Assembly (NCBI RefSeq): GCF_017464355.1
Contig: NZ_JAFUAG010000034.1
Coordinates: 1 to 64,000, forward strand
Reading direction: 5' to 3'
DNA length: 64,000 nucleotides
Source of the DNA: Ruminococcus sp.
GTDB taxonomy: Bacteria > Bacillota > Clostridia > Oscillospirales > Ruminococcaceae
In this document: positions 36,029 through 44,795 of the stretch, piece after piece
Layout of the letters: every line of letters begins with the position of its first letter
Numbering within the stretch: the first letter of the stretch is position 1
Notes under the pieces: model-generated
Databases searched by the model: none
Told to the model about the DNA's origin: nothing
Seen by the model: only the letters and a program-made list of their open reading frames with translations
Program-made: the position numbers and the translations under genes

Positions 36029-36166
36029 GTGACATTCAAGCAGTTGCTGAAAGCTATCTTCGAGCATATGGCCGCTAAAGGTATGCTTGAAGACCTTGAA
36101 AAGAAATATCCGCAGGAAGATGAACAGGAGAACACAGTAAGGAGTGAGATAAGTGGAGCGCAGTAA
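36029..36166 (+). CDS. 45-residue small protein upstream of the sigma factor
   Basis: GTG 36029 follows AAGGAGA at ten bases. The product begins with a helix (TFKQLLKAIFEHMAAKGMLE) and continues acidic (KYPQEDEQENT). It overlaps the sigma gene by 14 bp. It has no membrane helix and no recognised family. It could modulate the sigma factor or simply couple translation. Confidence 0.55.
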   Translation: MTFKQLLKAIFEHMAAKGMLEDLEKKYPQEDEQENTVRSEISGAQ

Positions 36167-38003
36167 TACTGTGGACAACGAAGTGATAAAGCTTGCTGCA
36201 AACGGCGATGCTGCGGCTTTTGACACTATCTACCGTGCTTACAGAGATAAGATATACTATTTTGTTGTGAAGCTGGGCGCCAAGCCCCAGGACGCTGAGG
36301 ACATAGTTTCGGAAACTTTCCTTGAAGCCATGAAGCATATGCAGGAGCTTAAAAATGAAAGCGGGCTGTCCTCGTGGCTGCACACCATAGCCAAGAACAA
36401 GTTTTTCGCCCTCGGCCGAAAAGAGAGCCGCCACCAGCGCGTTGACCTGCTGGCCGATGACGAGGAGGGCAATGTCAACGAGGGTCTTGAACTGGCTATG
36501 CAGCATTCGGCCGAGCTGAATGACGACACTATCATGCTGCCCGAGGACTACGCCGAAAGCGAGGAGACCAAGGATATTCTGGCGGGCATGATAAATTCCC
36601 TCAACGAGAACCAGCGTGAGGCCATATACCTTTTTTATCACAGGGACAAGTCACTGGAGCAGATATCTCAGCTGACAGGGGCTTCGGTGAACACGGTGAA
36701 ATCCAGGATACACCAGGCCAAGAACCACCTGCGCAAAATGATAAAAGAGCTGCAGGACAAGGGCGTGGTGCTTTGTGCAGCGCCTGTTTCCTCGCTGTTC
36801 AAGGCCTGTGAGGGTAAGGTCACTGTTAAGACAGGCGGCTTCATTCCCAAGGCACTGGGCAGCCTTTCCACAAAGATAGTGGCTGCTGCCTGCGCCGTAG
36901 CTATCGGCGGAACAGGCATAGCTCTCGCCTGCGGGCTGAAAGGCGACAACACCATGGTGGACAGGGAGTCCATGAACATTCGCCCCGATCTGCCTGACAG
37001 CATGGTCAACAACTACATCAAAGACGATGACGGCAGGACAGAGGTCATTGATATACTTGACGATGACAGTCTTCCCGAACAGACCGTGGCTGAGCGCAAG
37101 GACGAAGCCCTTGTCTTCGCTGATGACGAAAACGCTGACGAGGTCTTGAATGTGAACAGTGCTGATTATCGCGGGAACACTTCGGGCACGGGCACAGCAC
37201 GTTCGTCGGAAAGCACCTATTACGAGCCCGCAGGCGGTGAGGAGGGAGAAGCTTTCGAGGAAGCACCCGGGCTGCTGACTTTCACAAGCAGCAAGGGCAG
37301 CACTTTCACGGCGCAGGCAGGCGACGTTATAAAGTACGATCTGTACTTCAGCAGTGAAGAAACTGTCGTAGGGCTGGATCTGGGGTTTGATATTCCCGAG
37401 GGTTATGAGCTTGTCGGGTTCGTTCCCGCAGATGATACTCTGCAGGACCGTCTGGGCTTTGATGATTATTCCTTTAGACATTATAATACTGTTGAAGAGA
37501 AAGAAAAGTTTAACTTCGATTCGGATTACAGGTTCGTTGCCTATCCCAATTTCGATACCGTTCATGATTTCAGCAGCATAGACAGATCAGTTGTGGGTTC
37601 GCTGCTCGTTAGGCTGAAAGATAATGCCTCGGCTGACAACACTGCTATAGCTCTGGAGAATATCGTGGTATCTTCCAAAGATAATGATGTTATCGATGAT
37701 ACAGAGAATTATATAATGGAGATACTGCCCGAAAACAAAGCTGCTACTGCCGATATCAAAGCTGCCGAGAATGCGGCGAAAAAAGCCACTGAGGATATCG
37801 ATGATATTACGGACGAGAAGTACGATGCTTTTGAAAACAGCAGCGATGAGACCACCACTGACGCAGAAGATATCCTTGACACAGCCGCTGAGGACGATGA
37901 CTTCCCGAAATATCTTGATGACAATGAACTTCTGGAATTTCTGGATAGCTTAGGCCTTTCAGAACTCTACGATGAACTCTTCGGCCAGTCCGTTGCCGAC
38001 TAA
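36153..38003 (+). CDS. Membrane-tethered ECF sigma factor with cohesin-like outer domain
   Basis: This 616-residue fusion starts at GTG 36153 (AAGGAG eight bases upstream). Residues 1-200 are a complete ECF sigma factor: region 2 (AAFDTIYRAYRDKIYYFV, then DAEDIVSETFLEA) and region 4 (LNENQREAIYLFYHRDKS, then ASVNTVKSRIHQAK). A membrane helix follows at about 241-262. The outer part has an acidic linker, a cohesin/carbohydrate-binding-like beta domain at about 372-530 (FTAQAGDVIKYDLYFSSEE, VVGLDLGFDIPEGY) and an acidic tail. Normally a separate anti-sigma factor carries the membrane helix and sensor domain (compare RsgI of cellulolytic clostridia). Here sigma and sensor are one chain, so activation would need proteolysis or signalling in place. 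Its promoter motif recurs before the next gene. Confidence 0.85.
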   Translation: MERSNTVDNEVIKLAANGDAAAFDTIYRAYRDKIYYFVVKLGAKPQDAEDIVSETFLEAMKHMQELKNESGLSSWLHTIAKNKFFALGRKESRHQRVDLLADDEEGNVNEGLELAMQHSAELNDDTIMLPEDYAESEETKDILAGMINSLNENQREAIYLFYHRDKSLEQISQLTGASVNTVKSRIHQAKNHLRKMIKELQDKGVVLCAAPVSSLFKACEGKVTVKTGGFIPKALGSLSTKIVAAACAVAIGGTGIALACGLKGDNTMVDRESMNIRPDLPDSMVNNYIKDDDGRTEVIDILDDDSLPEQTVAERKDEALVFADDENADEVLNVNSADYRGNTSGTGTARSSESTYYEPAGGEEGEAFEEAPGLLTFTSSKGSTFTAQAGDVIKYDLYFSSEETVVGLDLGFDIPEGYELVGFVPADDTLQDRLGFDDYSFRHYNTVEEKEKFNFDSDYRFVAYPNFDTVHDFSSIDRSVVGSLLVRLKDNASADNTAIALENIVVSSKDNDVIDDTENYIMEILPENKAATADIKAAENAAKKATEDIDDITDEKYDAFENSSDETTTDAEDILDTAAEDDDFPKYLDDNELLEFLDSLGLSELYDELFGQSVAD

Positions 38004-38017
38004 GAGAATATAAATAG

Positions 38018-38055
38018 TATCCCGAATGCCTGACAAGTGTTCGGGATATTTTGTT
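38018..38055 (+). terminator. Terminator of the sigma-factor operon
   Basis: TATCCCGAA and TTCGGGATA form a 9-bp stem followed by TTTTGTT, 15 bp after the stop codon. Confidence 0.7.
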
Positions 38056-38080
38056 CATTTTTTGTTTACAAAGATATTTA

Positions 38081-38109
38081 AAACCTTTTCGCTTTATGTG
38101 GTATCTAAG
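38081..38109 (+). promoter_or_regulatory. ECF-type promoter, distal site of the dockerin gene
   Basis: AAAACCTTTT (38081-38090) and GTGGTATCTAA (ATCTAA 38104-38109), 23 nt start to start, as in the sigma operon. Confidence 0.7.
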
Positions 38110-38193
38110 TAATGTAAGTTCGGGGACAGCAAAAATATTTCCGCAGACAGCTTAAAACGCTTCATCGTTAATATTTTGTTTACAAAATAATTT

Positions 38194-38222
38194 AAAACCT
38201 TTTTGCTGTATGCGGTATCTAA
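38194..38222 (+). promoter_or_regulatory. ECF-type promoter, proximal site of the dockerin gene
   Basis: AAAACCTTTTT (from 38194) and GCGGTATCTAA (ATCTAA 38217-38222). The surrounding ~55 bp (TTTTGTTTACAAA to TAATGTAAGTTC) is a near-copy of the distal site, so the promoter was tandemly duplicated. Confidence 0.72.
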
Positions 38223-38356
38223 GTAATGTAAGTTCCCGAGTTGAGCATAGAGTTCATCATTTATAACGATGCTGTCATCATTGACCGCATCTTTATATAG
38301 ACGGAAACTAAGGCAAAAAAACTTCATACCAAAACTAGAAAACGGAGGAAATGAAA

Positions 38357-39658
38357 ATGTGTGATTTCAAAAGAATTGCAGCTGCAGCAGCTGCAATGAC
38401 AATGGCATTCGGTACATTCGTTACCGCAAACGCTGATGAGGCGCAGGCACCTGCTAAGGTACCTACTGTTGAACTGGTCAGCAGAGATGATACTGTAAGG
38501 GGCGGCGATTACAAGAAGTACGACATCATGTACACTCAGGAAGGCGCTGCTACAGGCATTAAGTTCAGACTTGATATGCCCAAGGGCATGGAAATGGTAG
38601 ATATGACCCTCAACGAGAGCGATATCCGTGATGAGCTGGACTTTGAGATGGTATCTGTTAGCAAGAAGATGGTCATTTCAGCATTCGACGGTGACGGCCA
38701 GCTGTGCGATGAAGCCAAGACAGTAAAGATCGGTACTGTAGTTGTAAAGACCAACGGCGTTGACGGCGACCTCAGCATAAAGGGTACCGAGAACAGAAGA
38801 GCTTATTCTGAAGACCTCAAGGAAATGGAAGAAAAGCTTAATGAGCTGGACACAGATGAATTCACTGACCTGTACGCCGAAGATGAAGACCTTATATATG
38901 ACTGCATCGATGATTACATGGAGTTCGCTGACCTGAAGCTCACCTTCACACCTGATGTGGCTTCTGCCAAGGCAGGCGACACCGTTACATACAAGGTAGA
39001 CCTGACTACTGATAAGGATATAGCTATATTCCAGACATCTGTACTGTTCTCTGACGTACTGGAATATGACCACTATGTAGGTGAGGACGAGTTCGATATC
39101 CCCAACGACTTCAACTATGACCTGGTATTTCCCGGTGACATAGATAACGAAGTATTCGATAACCCCGATTACACCTTTGTAGGCATGAACAAGTCCTATT
39201 TCTCTTTAGAAGTGGAAGACGGTCACAAGTATACCAACGCAGAGGTAAACTCCCTTACAGCAGGTACCCACTATCTGTGCGACCTGGCATTCAAGGCTGT
39301 AACTGATATCGACGATACAAACGGTCTGTTCGACAATTACTACACCATCGCCATCAACAACGATGTAGAGGGCGATTTTGATACAGACTCTTCTCCCATG
39401 ACCTTCACCCAGAAGCTGAACAGCGCTCTGACAGACATGAATGCTGTAAACGACAGCAAGTCCGAGGTAAAGGGCGATGTTAACGGCAGCAGCGAGGTCG
39501 ATGTATCTGACCTGACAGGTGTTGCTGCACACGTAAAGGGCATCAGAAACGTTGATGAGTACTACTTCGACAACGCTGATGTTGACGGCGACGGCGAACT
39601 GACCGTTACTGACCTGACCAAGATCGCTGCTCACGTTAAGGGCATCAGAGCTCTGTGA
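38357..39658 (+). CDS. Secreted protein with cohesin-like domains and C-terminal dockerin
   Basis: This ~433-residue secreted protein has a signal peptide ending near TANADEA. Two cohesin/carbohydrate-binding-like beta domains follow (about 30-155 and 200-350; GGDYKKYDIMYTQEG, then AKAGDTVTYKVDLTTDKDIA). The C-terminal type I dockerin has two Ca-binding repeats: DVNGSSEVDVSDLTGVAAHV and DVDGDGELTVTDLTKIAAHV, each followed by KGIR. The dockerin implies assembly on a cohesin-bearing scaffold. The first domain shares layout with the outer domain of the sigma factor upstream. ATG 38357 is favoured over 38351, since GGAGG is eight bases before it. Two ECF-type promoters precede it and a strong terminator follows. 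Confidence 0.87.
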   Translation: MCDFKRIAAAAAAMTMAFGTFVTANADEAQAPAKVPTVELVSRDDTVRGGDYKKYDIMYTQEGAATGIKFRLDMPKGMEMVDMTLNESDIRDELDFEMVSVSKKMVISAFDGDGQLCDEAKTVKIGTVVVKTNGVDGDLSIKGTENRRAYSEDLKEMEEKLNELDTDEFTDLYAEDEDLIYDCIDDYMEFADLKLTFTPDVASAKAGDTVTYKVDLTTDKDIAIFQTSVLFSDVLEYDHYVGEDEFDIPNDFNYDLVFPGDIDNEVFDNPDYTFVGMNKSYFSLEVEDGHKYTNAEVNSLTAGTHYLCDLAFKAVTDIDDTNGLFDNYYTIAINNDVEGDFDTDSSPMTFTQKLNSALTDMNAVNDSKSEVKGDVNGSSEVDVSDLTGVAAHVKGIRNVDEYYFDNADVDGDGELTVTDLTKIAAHVKGIRAL

Positions 39659-39735
39659 TAACAGCTTCTTCATCAATTACCTGAACTATTTTCTCACTAT
39701 TCTCCAAATCGTTATAGGAATATAAATGTTCCGCA

Positions 39736-39770
39736 CACCTCACGGCTACATCGCCGTGAGGTGTTTTTTT
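39736..39770 (+). terminator. Terminator of the dockerin gene
   Basis: CACCTCACGGC and GCCGTGAGGTG form a perfect 11-bp stem followed by seven T residues. Confidence 0.92.
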
Positions 39771-39819
39771 ATGCCTGATATCTTTCTGCCCGTTTGGTGC
39801 ATTTATGTCTTTTCGGAAC

Positions 39820-39848
39820 TTGAAATACCTGAGCAAATGCTGTATAAT
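39820..39848 (+). promoter_or_regulatory. Sigma-A promoter of the AraC/ABC operon
   Basis: TTGAAA (39820-39825) and TATAAT (39843-39848) with a 17-bp spacer. A second TATAAT lies at 39851. Confidence 0.82.
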
Positions 39849-39907
39849 GTATAATGTAGTTAGATGATACTAACGCATAAATAGCTATTTATCACAGGAG
39901 GAACGAT

Positions 39908-40894
39908 ATGTCCAGGGAACTAGATAAAATGGATTTCGGCTCGGACGTTTCTGAGGTATTTGAAAAGGAAGACTGCAAACTCATGCGGCTGTCAAACGAG
40001 AACGGCGAGGGCATTATGACGGTATACCGGGTTTTTGACGGGGTGTACTTTATGTACAACAATTTCCATATGAAATACTGCCGCTCGGATTTTGCAGAGG
40101 GTGAGGGCATAATCTGCATAGACCACTGCAAGGAGGGCTGCATTGAAACAGGCATAGATGACAAAAGCTGCTGCTGCCTTTCAGCGGGAGAGCTGCGCAT
40201 CGACAACGGCAGGCATAACCATGGCACCTCACGCTTCCCCCTTGACCACTATTACGGGCTGACCATTGCCTTTGAGATAGACAAAGCAGGTGCGGCGCTG
40301 GAAAAATACATCAGCGAATTTTCCGTGAGCCTGAAAGATATATCGGATAAATACTGCGGACAGCCCGAGCCCTATGTCATATCATCTTCAAAGGAGATGA
40401 CCCACATTTTTTCGGAGCTTTACAATGTCCCGAAAAAGATAAGCCGTGACTACAGGCGCATAAAAGTGCTGGAGCTGCTTTTGTACCTTGATGCCCTGGA
40501 AACAGACCTCTACAAAACGGTGAAGCCCTATTTCTACAAGGGTCAGGTGGAAAAGATACACGCGGTACACGAGCTTATGATATCAGACCTGAGCAAAAGC
40601 TACACTATCGAAGAGCTGTCACGCAAATTCGATATTGCGCCCACTGCCCTGAAAAAGTGTTTCAGCAGCATTTACGGCAGCCCCGTTTTTACCTACATGA
40701 AGCTTTACAGGCTAAACCGCGCAGCGGCGCTTTTAAAGAGCGAACCTGCCATGAAGATATCCGACATAGCCCTGGCGGTGGGCTATGAGAGCGCAAGCAA
40801 GTTTTCAAATGCGTTCCGCAAGGAAATGGGGAGAAATCCCCTGGATTACCGCAAATATTCTAGTCAGACAGAGGTGGATACCAATGAAGGATAA
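39908..40894 (+). CDS. AraC-family transcriptional regulator
   Basis: This 328-residue protein has an unassigned N-terminal ligand or dimer region with a Cys cluster (CIDHCKEGCIETG, DDKSCCCLSAGE). A C-terminal AraC double helix-turn-helix fills about 218-318 (YTIEELSRKFDIAPTALKKC and ISDIALAVGYESASKFSNAF). The closest general type is the PchR/YbtA-like group that controls siderophore-linked ABC genes, which fits the two ABC genes that follow. It overlaps the next gene by 11 bp, so it is likely co-transcribed and a local regulator. The AGGAGG ribosome binding site is good. Confidence 0.88.
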   Translation: MSRELDKMDFGSDVSEVFEKEDCKLMRLSNENGEGIMTVYRVFDGVYFMYNNFHMKYCRSDFAEGEGIICIDHCKEGCIETGIDDKSCCCLSAGELRIDNGRHNHGTSRFPLDHYYGLTIAFEIDKAGAALEKYISEFSVSLKDISDKYCGQPEPYVISSSKEMTHIFSELYNVPKKISRDYRRIKVLELLLYLDALETDLYKTVKPYFYKGQVEKIHAVHELMISDLSKSYTIEELSRKFDIAPTALKKCFSSIYGSPVFTYMKLYRLNRAAALLKSEPAMKISDIALAVGYESASKFSNAFRKEMGRNPLDYRKYSSQTEVDTNEG

Positions 40895-42680
40895 AAAGGA
40901 AAAAAGCTGGTTCGGCATACTGCTGGGCTATGCCGAGGGCAGCGGTGCAAAGCTGGCGGGCTCGGTGGCGCTTTCGGTCATAAGCATCACATGCGGCATA
41001 CTGCCCTTTTACTGTATGTACAAAATAATAGACAGTTTTGTTGATAACAGGATAACGAATGCCTATGCCGTGAAGTGGTGCCTGCTGGCACTGCTGGCCT
41101 TTGCTGTCAAGGTGCTTTGCTTCGGCTTGTCAACAGGCTTATCTCATCTTGCGGCCTTTGACATACTGGCAGCCCTGCGTAGGCGGGCAGCAGACAGATT
41201 TCTGCACGCGCCCCTTGGCACAGTGCAGGAGCATTCCATAGGCGAGATAAAGAACATCATAGTTGACAAGATAGACAGCATGGAGCCTCCCCTTGCCCAT
41301 ATGGTGCCTGAGGGTGCGGGACATATACTGCTGCCTGTCATCAGCATAATATCACTGTTCATCATCGACTGGCGGCTGGCACTGGCCTCGCTGGTGACTT
41401 TCCCTGTGGCTATCATCTGCATGGGGCTTACCTTTAAAATAAGCGGCGAGAATTTCGATATCTACAACCAGTCAAACGCCGAGATGAACAGCACCATCGT
41501 TGAGTACATCGAGGGAATAGAAGTCATCAAGGCCTTTGGCAGAACGGGTGTTTCCTACGAAAAATACGCAGGTGCCATAACCAAATACAAGACCTTTGTC
41601 ATCAAGTGGCTGCGCTCCACCTGGGTGACTATGAAGCTGGCTTTCGTGCTTTTCCCCTCCACCATGATAGGCATACTGCCCACAGCGCTGTGGCTTTGCA
41701 GCAGAGGTGACATCAATGCGGCGCAGGCATCCCTGGCTGTCATGCTGTCGGTATCTATGGTAGGCTCTCTGGCTATACTGGAGGTCTTCTCGGAGAATAT
41801 GAGACAGCTGAAAAACAACGTCCTTGAACTGCAGACCTACCTTGAAATGGAAGAACTTCCCGAACCCACAGCAAGGGCTGAGATAAAGAGCTTCGATGTA
41901 AGCCTTAAGAACGTGCATTTCTCCTACACAGGCGATAAAAAGGACGAGGTCCTCCACGGCATTGACCTTGAACTCCCCCAGGGCAGCTTTACTGCTGTTG
42001 TCGGCCCCTCGGGCGGAGGAAAATCCACGGTGGCAAAGCTTATCTCCCGTTTCTGGGACGTTACTGAGGGCAGTATAAGCATAGGCGGAGTGAATGTAAA
42101 GGATATCCCCCTTTCACAGCTGGCAGACCTTGTAAGCTTTGTTACTCAGGACAACTTTCTGTTCAGGACTTCCCTGCTGGAAAACATACGTCTTGGAAAC
42201 CCCTTGGCTACTGATGAAGAGGTCATCGCCGCTGCAAGGGCTGCTCAGTGCGAGGACTTCATAAAGAAGCTGCCACAGGGCTATGACACCCCTGCAGGTG
42301 AAGCAGGCAAGCGGCTCTCCGGCGGCGAGAAACAGCGCATAGCCATTGCCAGAATGATACTGAAAAATGCGCCCATAGTTATCCTTGACGAAGCAACTGC
42401 TTTCACCGACCCCGAAAATGAAGACAAGATACAGCAGAGCATAGCAGCCCTCACCAAAGGCAAGACCCTGCTGGTTATCGCCCACAGGCTTTCGACCATT
42501 AAAAGTGCAGACAACATAGTGCTGCTGAAAAACGGCGAGATAAACGCATCGGGCACCCAGCATGAGCTGCTGGAAAAGAGCCCCCTGTACAGGTCCATGT
42601 GGCAGGCACATATCGGTGCAAAGAACTGGTCGGTATCATCGGCTGACAAGGAGGGTATTTTAAATGTTCAGAACGCTTAA
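40884..42680 (+). CDS. ABC transporter half (IrtA/YbtP-like), permease-ATPase
   Basis: This ~598-residue half-transporter starts at ATG 40884 inside the end of the AraC gene (AGGTGG upstream). It has six helices and then an ATPase with GPSGGGKST, LSGGEKQRIAIA and DEATAFTDPENE. The DPENE ending of the D-loop is typical of the IrtAB/YbtPQ group, which despite exporter folds often imports metal-siderophores. The AraC neighbour supports that group, but no siderophore genes are seen. It overlaps the next gene by 17 bp and presumably pairs with it. Confidence 0.88.
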   Translation: MKDKKEKSWFGILLGYAEGSGAKLAGSVALSVISITCGILPFYCMYKIIDSFVDNRITNAYAVKWCLLALLAFAVKVLCFGLSTGLSHLAAFDILAALRRRAADRFLHAPLGTVQEHSIGEIKNIIVDKIDSMEPPLAHMVPEGAGHILLPVISIISLFIIDWRLALASLVTFPVAIICMGLTFKISGENFDIYNQSNAEMNSTIVEYIEGIEVIKAFGRTGVSYEKYAGAITKYKTFVIKWLRSTWVTMKLAFVLFPSTMIGILPTALWLCSRGDINAAQASLAVMLSVSMVGSLAILEVFSENMRQLKNNVLELQTYLEMEELPEPTARAEIKSFDVSLKNVHFSYTGDKKDEVLHGIDLELPQGSFTAVVGPSGGGKSTVAKLISRFWDVTEGSISIGGVNVKDIPLSQLADLVSFVTQDNFLFRTSLLENIRLGNPLATDEEVIAAARAAQCEDFIKKLPQGYDTPAGEAGKRLSGGEKQRIAIARMILKNAPIVILDEATAFTDPENEDKIQQSIAALTKGKTLLVIAHRLSTIKSADNIVLLKNGEINASGTQHELLEKSPLYRSMWQAHIGAKNWSVSSADKEGILNVQNA

Positions 42681-44412
42681 AAAGATAATCGACTGGTGCG
42701 GCAGCTTCAGGAGAGACCTGTACATCGGTTTTGCATTTTCCTTTTTCTCCCACTGGGTAGCCGCCATGCCCGTAATGCTGGCAGCCTATACTATTAATAT
42801 GTTAGTTGAGCATGAAAAGAACGGCAAAGCCTTCGATACAAAATGGATAGGCATAAGCACAGCCGCCCTTATCGCCATGGCGCTGGTGAGATTTGTGTTT
42901 GACTATCTCAGGGCGAGGTTCCAGGAAACTATCAGCTACGAGCTTGTGGCCCGTGACAGGATAGCAGTGGGCGATGCCCTGAAAAGAGTATCTCTCGGGT
43001 ACTTTCAGCAGAAGAACACGGGCAGCATACTTTCCTCGATCACCACAGGGCTGAACACCCTTGAAAACATGGGCATACGCATGACAGATACTTTCATAGG
43101 CGGATATCTCAATTTTCTGGTCATACTGCTGTGTCTGCTTTTCGTGAAGCCTGCCATAGCCCTTATAGCTGTGGCGGCGGCGGCAGTGTCTTTCCTGTTC
43201 CTCTGCCTTATCTCACGGTACAGTACGAAGAATTCCCCTGTGGAAGCCAATGCCAACAAGGAGCTTACCGCGGCCGCCCTTGAATATGCAAGAGGTCTTT
43301 CGGTGGTAAAATCCTTCGGCCAGGGTGGTGCTTCCTTTTCTGCCATGGACAAGGCTATATCTGACAGCCGTGCCATTCACCTTAAGATAGAGTGGGGCTT
43401 TATCCCCTCAAACTGCCTGCACCTTATGGCGCTCAAATGCGGTACTGTGGCCATAGCGCTGGCTTCCTGCCTGTTTTGTCTTTCGGGCGGACTTGACTTC
43501 TTCTACTGCCTGATGTTCATTTTCTTCTCCTTCGGCATTTTCGCCAGCGTTGAACCTATCAGCGACAGCGCCCATGTTCTCGGGGTAATAGCTGATGCCT
43601 TTGAACAGCTGGACGCTCTCAAGGAGAGCAACATGATAGACAAGGACGGCATAGACTTCCGCCTTGAACACTTTGACATCAGCTTTGACAACGTGGACTT
43701 CGGTTATGACGAAAGAAAGATACTTAAAGATGTAAGCTTCCGTATCCCCGAAAAGACCAGCACTGCCATAGTAGGCCCCTCGGGTTCGGGCAAGACCACC
43801 ATATGCAGCCTGCTGGCAAGGTTCTACGATGTGAACAGCGGCAGCATAACCGTAGGCGGAACTGACATCAGGAAAATGACCTGTGACAGCCTGCTGAAAA
43901 ATATCTCTATGGTCTTCCAGAACGTTTACCTGTTCAACGATACTATCCGCAATAACATCATGTTCGGCAACCCCTCTGCCACTGAGGAGGACATGATAAA
44001 GGCCGCAAAGAAAGCCTGCTGCCACGATTTCATCATGGCGCTGCCCGAGGGCTACGACACCGTCATCGGTGAGGGAGGCGGCACCCTTTCGGGGGGCGAG
44101 AAGCAGAGGATATCCATAGCAAGGGCCATGCTGAAAGATGCGCCTATAATAATCCTCGATGAGGCCACTGCCAGCATCGACCCCGAGAACGAACATCTTA
44201 TACAGAACGCTATCACCGAGCTTACCAGGGGCAAGACCATAATCACCATTGCCCACAGGCTGGCAACTATCGAAAATGCCGACCAGATACTGGTCATCGA
44301 CGACGGCAGAGTGGTGCAAAGAGGAACCCACTCTGAGCTGATGAAGCAGAAAGGTGTTTACCAGAGGTTCATCGGCATAAGGCAGCACGCCGAGAACTGG
44401 AGCATAAGCTAG
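42664..44412 (+). CDS. ABC transporter half (IrtB/YbtQ-like), permease-ATPase
   Basis: This 582-residue partner of the preceding half-transporter has six helices followed by GPSGSGKTT, LSGGEKQRISIA and DEATASIDPENE. Both halves have intact Walker motifs and signatures, so both nucleotide sites may be active. The start at ATG 42664 overlaps the previous gene, and GGAGGG lies just upstream. It closes the operon before a terminator. Confidence 0.88.
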   Translation: MFRTLKKIIDWCGSFRRDLYIGFAFSFFSHWVAAMPVMLAAYTINMLVEHEKNGKAFDTKWIGISTAALIAMALVRFVFDYLRARFQETISYELVARDRIAVGDALKRVSLGYFQQKNTGSILSSITTGLNTLENMGIRMTDTFIGGYLNFLVILLCLLFVKPAIALIAVAAAAVSFLFLCLISRYSTKNSPVEANANKELTAAALEYARGLSVVKSFGQGGASFSAMDKAISDSRAIHLKIEWGFIPSNCLHLMALKCGTVAIALASCLFCLSGGLDFFYCLMFIFFSFGIFASVEPISDSAHVLGVIADAFEQLDALKESNMIDKDGIDFRLEHFDISFDNVDFGYDERKILKDVSFRIPEKTSTAIVGPSGSGKTTICSLLARFYDVNSGSITVGGTDIRKMTCDSLLKNISMVFQNVYLFNDTIRNNIMFGNPSATEEDMIKAAKKACCHDFIMALPEGYDTVIGEGGGTLSGGEKQRISIARAMLKDAPIIILDEATASIDPENEHLIQNAITELTRGKTIITIAHRLATIENADQILVIDDGRVVQRGTHSELMKQKGVYQRFIGIRQHAENWSIS

Positions 44413-44419
44413 ATACTTT

Positions 44420-44458
44420 CCCCGCAGCAGAAGGATCATCTGCCGCGGGGCTTTTTGT
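44420..44458 (+). terminator. Terminator of the AraC/ABC operon
   Basis: CCCCGCAGCAGA and TCTGCCGCGGGG form a long stem followed by CTTTTTG. Confidence 0.85.
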
Positions 44459-44605
44459 TTTACGGGAGTTTTTCTGGCTTTTGCGAGGAGCCTGACCTGC
44501 ACAGGGTACTATCTTCTTGAAGGCTCATTAGCAAAATGTGTACAATTTTGACTTTTGTTTACTTAAAGTTCACGATTTAGCAATTATTCGACATTATGTG
44601 AATGC

Positions 44606-44753
44606 TATAATATACGTGCTGAGTTTACAGAAAACACTATGAAACGATCAAAGGCACAGCGAAACCCGTGAAGGATAAGCAAAACAACTCAGCCCGACTT
44701 ATTTGCAGCTGTGGTCTTTGGCACGACACCGAAAGGTATGTCGTGTCTTTTTG
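44606..44753 (+). promoter_or_regulatory. Structured leader with terminator, candidate riboswitch
   Basis: TATAAT (44606-44611) places transcription start near 44618, exactly where GCTGAGTT (44618-44625) begins. That pairs perfectly with AACTCAGC (44686-44693). Inside it CAAAGGCACAGC (44649-44660) can pair with GCTGTGGTCTTTG (44708-44720), giving a pseudoknot or an alternative fold. A terminator follows at once: CACGACA/TGTCGTG capped by CCGAAAGG (44722-44745) and a U-run. This is the layout of a transcriptional riboswitch. GCACAGCGAAACC faintly recalls the c-di-GMP-I aptamer, but the GACGCAAA core is missing, so I do not assign a class. Confidence 0.55.
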
Positions 44754-44795
44754 TTTATGGGGTAATATACATATTTTGCCAAGGGAGCTGATAGG

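Noticed and set aside
38094-38327. 77-codon minus-strand ORF between the sigma and dockerin genes
   Set aside because: It is produced by the tandemly duplicated promoter region (repeated NLHYLDT) and has no ribosome binding site or conservation signal.
44606-44753. Firm call of a c-di-GMP-I riboswitch
   Set aside because: Only GCACAGCGAAACC resembles the aptamer; the GACGCAAA core and tetraloop receptor are not visible.
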